Source of the DNA: Escallonia rubra
Taxonomy: Eukaryota; Streptophyta; Magnoliopsida; Escalloniales; Escalloniaceae
Length of the DNA stretch: 64,000 nt
Assembly (NCBI GenBank): GCA_033065855.1
Contig: JAVXUO010002841.1
Span: 62,001 to 126,000, forward strand
Reading direction: 5' to 3'
The notes under the pieces are model-generated. The model was given only the letters and a program-made list of their open reading frames with translations. It had not been told where the DNA came from and ran no database searches. Shown here piece by piece: positions 58,347 to 64,000 of the stretch (position 1 is the first letter of the stretch; every line of letters begins with the position of its first letter). The position numbers and the translations under genes are program-made.

Positions 58347-58410
58347 GTGGGTGTGTTTATAAACACACCCACACTCACACATATAATTATATGTGTGAGT
58401 GTGGGTGTGT
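58347..58410. repeat. Two overlapping perfect palindromes
   Basis: 58347-58372 is a 26-base palindrome centred on TTTATAAA. 58363-58410 is a 48-base palindrome centred on ATAATTAT, with arms of ACACCCACACTCACAC. They share ten bases, so two alternative cruciforms compete. Confidence 0.9.
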
Positions 58411-59231
58411 ATTATGTGCTTTGAAGTGTGTTTTGTGTATGTGTGGGAGTCATGGGGTCTGTGAGGGAGTGAAAATGGCTCAGTGAGTGCACTAAGTCAA
58501 GAGAACAAGTAGTGGAAGTGGATTTTGTTAGGTTGGGCAGTTGTCGTACCCTGTGCTTGCACAGGTGTACCACGCGTTAACATTAGGTACGTCACGCGCA
58601 CTGAAAAGTGTATAGTGATTCTTAGGGTGTGAAATTTTACAGTACGGTACCTTAAGCCATATCAGAATTTCTGGCAAATTTTTATAATTTTCTGAAATCG
58701 TATGTATTTTTTTATAATTTCTGTAAGTTCAAATTTGTAAAATATTTTCGAGTCTTTAAAACTTATGTAAATGTTCTAAAAAAATTAGAGTAATGTTTTT
58801 ATAGTGTAAATAAGTCCCATTTTAATTTTGATGATTTTTAGAGTTAATTCGTTATCATTTCAGCATTGCATTGGTTTTAGTAAAACAAAACATTTGAAAA
58901 TAGTTTTGATGTCCTTTAAATTTTGATTTTAATTCCTATAATTTTTATAAGTATTCTAAAGCTGTTATAAAAATTTTGGGACTTTAGTTCAGCTAGAAAC
59001 AATTATGGCTATTTTATGGGCTTTCATGTATTTAAAGAAATTATTTTTAATTTGAAAATACTTGAAAATTTAGAAATTTTATTTTTTTCATTTTATATGT
59101 TGTTTTAGACCATAATTTTTTTATGGGAATTAATATCCATTTTGGGTTATTGTTGAGCCTCGAGTAGTGTGTCGGGTTTTCGAACTAGGTTGGTCATGTG
59201 TGGGACAAGTTTTGAGTTGCGTCGTTCCGGG

Positions 59232-59954
59232 CATAGTTATCAATACCGTACCGGCCGGTACGTACCGTTTTTGTCTTTTACTGGTACGGTATCCGTTAAA
59301 TTTTGTACCGGTCAAAATACTGCTCTGTACCGGTTGTACCGGTCGGTACACGTGATATCGGCCGAAAACTGTGTACCGGCCGAGATATTGTGTTTTGTAT
59401 CGGTTCCTTTAAAAAATGTAAAAGTAAAAAAATTTATTAGAAAATTTCTAAATTGACCATATAAAGACTAAATAGAAAAAACACTCTAAGTTCTATTATA
59501 CTAATCAAAGCCTTTGTAGCCTCCGCTCATAAAATTCATTACAATTTACAAAATCGTTCCTGATAAGTTTTCAATATTCAGTTTTCTTTGATTACTTCAT
59601 ACCTGTAAACTTTGATCATATTTTTTCATCTATATGATCTACTCTTTACACACACCCGCTCGCGCATACACATGCACACACATAAAAACAACTTATTCTT
59701 CAACCCAAAGGCATTATTATTTAACAAACTAGCTTATTTGAAAACTATGGTAAATCAAGCTCTACAAGATAACGAGTTTATTTTAGAGGAGTTGTAAGTA
59801 AAAAAATATATGTATATATTATTAGTTGGCCAGTGAATAAATAATACAAATAGATATTGTTGATGAAAATCTTGAGACGGTGCCGAGACGGTACCGGTAC
59901 GTACCGTTTCTTGAAGAAAATGGTACGCACTCTAGTACGGTATTCATAACTATG
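59232..59954. mobile_element. hAT-type MITE, 0.72 kb
   Basis: The ends CATAGTTATCAATACCGTAC and, in reverse complement, CATAGTTATGAATACCGTAC are near-perfect 20-base inverted repeats. The 8-base flanks GTTCCGGG (59224-59231) and ATTCCGGG (59955-59962) differ by one base. Subterminal regions are dense in GGTACCGGT/CCGGTACGTACC words. No transposase. Confidence 0.9.
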
Positions 59955-61203
59955 ATTCCGGGTTGAGAGTGAGTACGCTGTGGGTAGTTATTATTAGGTT
60001 TATAGTGTAAGAATGTAGATTGTTTTCTAATACATGAATTGCTAATTTAGGTTAATTCAAGGATTTTGGATCGAGGTTGATTAATTAGCTTCGCTTAGCT
60101 TGGATCGAGGTAAGAATTTTATCTCTGAACTCTATTTCATTATTTTGAATTCAAACAGCTTTACGAACTTCATTGAGCTTTGATTTTTATGATTGATATA
60201 AAAATGTTTTCTAATGCCCGTGAAACCCTGATTTGAGTCTTATAGCGATCGTTTGTAATTCTTTATCCTCGTCTGTTTTATTTAAATTCGATCATCGTAA
60301 AACATTTTAAGTTGTATTTATCTCTTCTCATTCTCATATGTTTATTGATTCGATTATCATAAAATATTTTCAATTCTATTTATCTTTTCTAAATGTTGAC
60401 ATGAGTTAGTAATCCTAGGAGTTATAAGGATGGTGCGTATTGTTGGAGTTTTAAGGATGGTCTATTAGTTGGGTTAAATTAACTAGTACCTAAATAGATT
60501 AGTCAGTGTACATATGCATATGTAAAGTGTATTGAGTACTGTCGGGGTGGCTTTGCTATAGTGTACTGCTCAAGTTCAATATTACCTATCTCTTTTTATT
60601 ATACCTGAAGTGTTTTGTATGACTACTGATTTAGGAAATTGAGATGATACTCTTCCGTATGTTTATATCGAATTGCTGTGATTTCATCAAAAATAAAATC
60701 CTTTGAAAAGATTTTATTTGACTTGAATGTAAAACCGTTCGTATTGTTCGTCTATATTGAAATGCTGTGTTTTATTTGAAAATTCTTTTAAAAACTCTCC
60801 TTTGATATCCTATATGAAAACTTGTCCGAATCGTTGTTATTTTTAATCTTTGATCGACCTTACTGGACTCTCAAAAGCTCATTCTCCTTTGACTTCCTTT
60901 CCGCAGGTGATAACCAGCACTAGGTTACCTAAGTATGGATTAGAGCTGAGCCGAGTGAAAGAAAAGGGATTTAATATAGTATTGGACGTTAGTACCCCTG
61001 TGTGGGTGAACTTTTCTAGCTCATCATTTTGAATTAAATTTAGTTTATCAATTATGACTATACGTTGAGAGAAATACATTGATGGATGTTTTAGTTGCTC
61101 TGATAGTTGTGGTATTATTTTGATGAGTTTGAGAATATTCTGTTTTAGTATAAGTGATCGAGTGAGTGTTAACGTTCCGAAAATTCCGAAATGTTACAAC
61201 TAG

Positions 61204-61935
61204 CCCGAATAAAAGTATTTGGCCTAGCTCAAGTGTTGTCTTGCTACCGTAGAAGTCAAATAAATCAACTTTGACTTAAGGAAAGTATGTCTAAATTAAA
61301 TGGAAATAACAATCCATTTAATTGAAAATTTCTAATCGAATTAAATGGGACAACAAAAATCCCATTGATTACATAGTGAAAGCCCAAATCATGGGTTTTT
61401 TTTCCCAAATTTGAGCCTAACACCTTGCCTATAAATAGAGGGCTAGGGTAGAGAAGAAAGACACAAAGGGTGTTCGCGATCAAAGTTCAAGCTCCGTCGA
61501 AACTCTGTCGTCTTGCAGGTTGTGCTTCTTTTGAAAAACAATACACACTAACGCATTGTCGTTCTTCAATCGAGCACTTTCAAGACACGAAGATTGGTTC
61601 ATCTATAAAAATGGAGAAATTCCTCTTCAACTTAAGTGATTTCACAAGTCAAGGATTCCTGCACTTGTCCGGGTCAAAGCCTCAGATCCCTCGATCAAGC
61701 ACCACTTCGATGATCTTTCAAACGTGAAGATTGAAGAAGCCAAAATCGACGTTTCAAGATCGAGCTATATCGGGCCTTGGATCGTGACAGAATCGAAGAT
61801 ATCGAATAAGAGGATTTACATTTATTTTGTGTAAAAGTCACAGAGCGGTGTAATCCGTTAGTTTAAACTCATTTTATTTAATTTTGTACAATTATTTCTT
61901 ATCTCGTAACTTTAGACACGAAATTTGTGTATACA
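61204..61935 (+). mobile_element. Tat-like LTR, right copy, second part
   Basis: Continues from 57109: AGTCAAATAAATCAAC, a TATA box in CTATAAATAGAGGGC (~61430), TTGTACAATTATTTCTTAT and the end near GTGTATACA. Matches the left LTR without its MITE. Confidence 0.85.
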
Positions 61936-62411
61936 GAAAGTAATCGTAGAAATACCACCAACTTCATATTGAAGGTTTGGAAACTTTCAAAACTCTTGGT
62001 ATTACCAAAAGTTCCTTCCAATCAAAATTTCCAAAATCCCATTATTGAGCTAGCCAAACTTAATGTGCTAGAAGTTAAAGGCAATGCAATCCAAACAAAT
62101 GTGAGTGCATGAAGTGAGCCATATTTGGATCACCGGCTCTTGCGATGCTAGTTTACGTTACCGAATGTCTAAATATGACTGATGCAATCTTCAAAAATAT
62201 TTTGAGACGTGTTCTCATAGAAAAATATGACTAATAATGCTAAGTAATAATTTGGCCTTTCTTAAAGAAGAGGAGTTTAAAGAAGAGGGAAAGACTTTAG
62301 CTGAATATTATACAAACCTTGAGTGTCATGATTCAAGTGCGCACAAGCATGATAATGTTGTTGGGCAATTTTCTAATAGTTTAAACTTTTAATTTAATTG
62401 ATAATTTAACA
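61936..62411. other. Right flank of the Tat unit; possible LTR or coding remnant
   Basis: A short open frame (61927-62112) and the phrase EEEFKEEGKTLAEYY near 62262-62305 may be remnants of a gag-like or host coding segment. Neither is assigned. Confidence 0.3.
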
Positions 62412-62423
62412 TGGTATCAGAGC
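62412..62423 (+). other. Primer-binding-site-like word for initiator tRNA-Met
   Basis: TGGTATCAGAGC directly after …TTTAACA is the classic plant retroelement primer site. It implies an LTR ending at 62411, but I cannot find that LTR's start or downstream gag. Confidence 0.55.
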
Positions 62424-63713
62424 TCTGCTTTGAAAACGTCTTGGATTCGATTCCTCCCTCTAGCATAATCTTTATTACAATACAATTTACTCTCTGTTTA
62501 TTTTTGTACGTAATGGTAGTGCACCTTTATACGTCTCTTTACGGGTAATCTGGGGCTTGAATGCAAGAGGGAGTTCTAAGAAGGCTAACATTGTTTAGCC
62601 TATTTTTTGACAACTTCAGCTTCTAAGGCAACTAGTAAGTTAATAACGCGAACCAAAGGAGGGATAAGTTTTACACTAGCTTAATAATTAGACTGTCATT
62701 CTAATGTTCGCCAAGTAACACTTTGGCCAATAAACATTTGATGCACTCAGAAGGGTCTAAATGAGTGTGCAAACAAATTAACCATTCTTATTGTGTAGGG
62801 ATCTATGTACCCTGCTAAATTATCGTAGAAAGACGTAAATGTTTAAGAGATTACAAATATCTAACATACTGTTTCGAATATTATAAAGCAGATTCACAAC
62901 TGCTGAACTCGAATGATCCTCACTACTCATTAGCAAGAAAAAACATATCAATTACTTTCTTTGTAAGCTAGAAAATCTTATTAACCTTAGACTGCATCCC
63001 CGCAAGTTGCAGCGTTGTTCAATCGGCCTTGCCTGCGAGCTGCTGCCTCTGCCCCAGTCAAACCCAGAAGAATCTTCTGTATTTTTTTTTCTACAAGCAC
63101 ACATGGAGTTCATATTACCCCACATGCAGTAATATACTTTTAGCCAGTAGTAGCAAATGTGAATGGTAATTGGAATGACGAACTTAATGTTTGTTATGGT
63201 TTAGGAGCATGATATCCCACATGCACATTTTAACTTGTACCGATGTTGCAGTCGAGGCAAATCCATTGCGAAACCCAATAACCATCCTCGTCCTCATCGA
63301 CTTGAGTTTAACAAGAGACATTACCACTAATGCAACTAAATAATTTTGACCACTAGATAATCTTTGATCGTCTTGACAATTTCTGTCTTAGATTTAATCC
63401 ATGGATGAAGCATTGACAAGATATAAAGAAAAGTGATCTTAAGCCTTTGCCTTTGACCTTTAAACCAAAGCTTCTCCCCTTTAATTTTTTTTTTAATTTG
63501 GTGCATTTCCTTCCAGCAAAGCTTCATGCTCATGTTTATAACTTCAATTTTCTTTCATGCGTACCCGAGAGAGAAAACAAAGAGAACACATAGAAATTGA
63601 TCACTGCAAAACTAGTTGTTCCTTTTCAGCGTTAAGACAAATCTCCATGCCAGTATTCTTGGTGCCAACTTTATGTTTAAACTATTATTGCATAAGTACC
63701 GTCCATGAGCAAC
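62424..63713. other. No gene supported
   Basis: AT-rich sequence. A minus-strand segment near 63235-63310 reads VDEDEDGYWVSQWICLDCN but is short and unsupported by neighbours. Confidence 0.35.
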
Positions 63714-63920
63714 TAGGGATGGCAATTTAAATCCGACCCGCGGATATCCGCCCCGCTAGGAGCGGGTTATTTTAACTTTGACCGGATTACGGGGCGAGTA
63801 TGGTAATTTTTTTAAAAATCCGCAGTTGGTTAGGGTCAGGTATGATTTACTGTCTAACCCTCCCCGGTATCCGACCCGTACCCGCCCCGGTATACAACCC
63901 TAAATCATATATATAGCCTA

Positions 63921-63976
<56 letters not shown>

Positions 63977-64000
63977 TCAATCTCGACCGTCCATCTAACA
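63714..64000. mobile_element. Possible hAT-like element end, then (TA)n
   Basis: TAGGGATGGCAATTTAAATCC, followed by repeated CCGACCCGC/GGGGCG words, resembles the left end of a hAT-type element. The other end is beyond the window or lost. A (TA)n tract fills ~63929-63972. Confidence 0.45.

Larger units (their letters stand above)
57110..61198 (+). mobile_element. Solo LTR of a gypsy-type element, 4.1 kb, inside the right Tat LTR
   Basis: It starts TGTAACACTCC and ends GAAATGTTACA, with a perfect 5-base target duplication ACTAG (57105-57109 and 61199-61203). Inside are a TATA-like CTATATAGAGC near 57377, GT-rich low-complexity sequence (57550-58450), palindromes at 58347-58410, a MITE at 59232-59954 and a GAGGTAAGAATTT word near 60107. 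The 232-codon minus-strand frame at 57534-58232 is a His/Ser/Thr-rich shadow of the GT repeats. Confidence 0.88.
38193..61935 (+). mobile_element. Tat-like Ty3/gypsy unit with heavily nested insertions
   Basis: Two related LTRs (38193-39553 and 56959-61935) bracket gag, tandem repeats and a polypurine tract (AAAGTGGGGGCAA, ~56944-56956). No protease, RT or integrase is present between them, so this copy is a deletion derivative. A 13.5-kb minus-strand element splits gag, a 4.1-kb solo LTR splits the right LTR and a MITE splits the left LTR. Without these the unit would be about 5.7 kb. An integrase remnant stands immediately left of the left LTR, so the layout is integrase-LTR-gag-LTR, as in a tandem recombinant. 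The outer 5-base flanks (GGACA / GAAAG) do not match. Confidence 0.8.

Overview
This window is nuclear DNA from a flowering plant, probably a eudicot. It contains intron-split genes with GT-AG sites, Ty1/copia and Ty3/gypsy retrotransposons, a CACTA element, hAT elements and an endogenous pararetrovirus (caulimovirid). I cannot name the species. I see no rRNA, tRNA, CRISPR or bacterial gene. Most of the 64 kb is nested transposable elements. The one host gene is a broken malectin-like leucine-rich-repeat (LRR) receptor.

Layout. 1-2.5 kb: 5'-truncated, frameshifted copia element with its 3' LTR. 2.5-2.9 kb: one copy of a receptor tail exon, cut by a CACTA end fragment (2.9-3.5 kb). 5.46-21 kb: receptor locus on the + strand. 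A malectin exon (5459-5903) is followed by an intron holding a 6.5-kb rearranged caulimovirid inserted in a (TA)n tract. Next come five short exons (12802-13895: LRRs, transmembrane segment, basic tail), then a 7-kb tandem array with ten copies of a short 3'-terminal exon. No kinase is present. 22-22.7 kb: remnant of a gypsy LTR, minus orientation.

23757-34282: a complete 10.5-kb CACTA element with CACTA TIRs, a TTG target duplication and subterminal GACGGA-type repeats. It carries three blocks of internal satellite-like repeats, a TNP2-like transposase gene and a second (Transposase_24-like) gene. The second gene is intact except for one in-frame TAG. The transposase gene also shows one damaged splice acceptor.

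34.8-62 kb: retrotransposon nest. A chromovirus pol end plus LTR abuts a decayed Tat-type integrase. This runs into a Tat-like gypsy unit (LTR 38193-39553, gag, tandem repeats, LTR 56959-61935). Its gag is split by a 13.5-kb minus-strand LTR element (41042-54535, TSD GCCAA). That element in turn holds a 3.8-kb solo LTR and a 1.9-kb hAT element. The right Tat LTR is split by a 4.1-kb solo LTR (TSD ACTAG) that contains a 0.7-kb hAT-type MITE. The target-site duplications give a clear insertion order.

The best candidate for something undescribed is the tandem amplification of the receptor's last exon: about 740 bp per unit, 11 copies including one upstream, five with a working acceptor, open frame and stop. 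All would splice in the same phase to the single transmembrane exon, giving mutually exclusive cytoplasmic tails. The second is the caulimovirid's leader, present as forward-inverted-forward copies that would fold into a ~710-bp hairpin inside a host intron.
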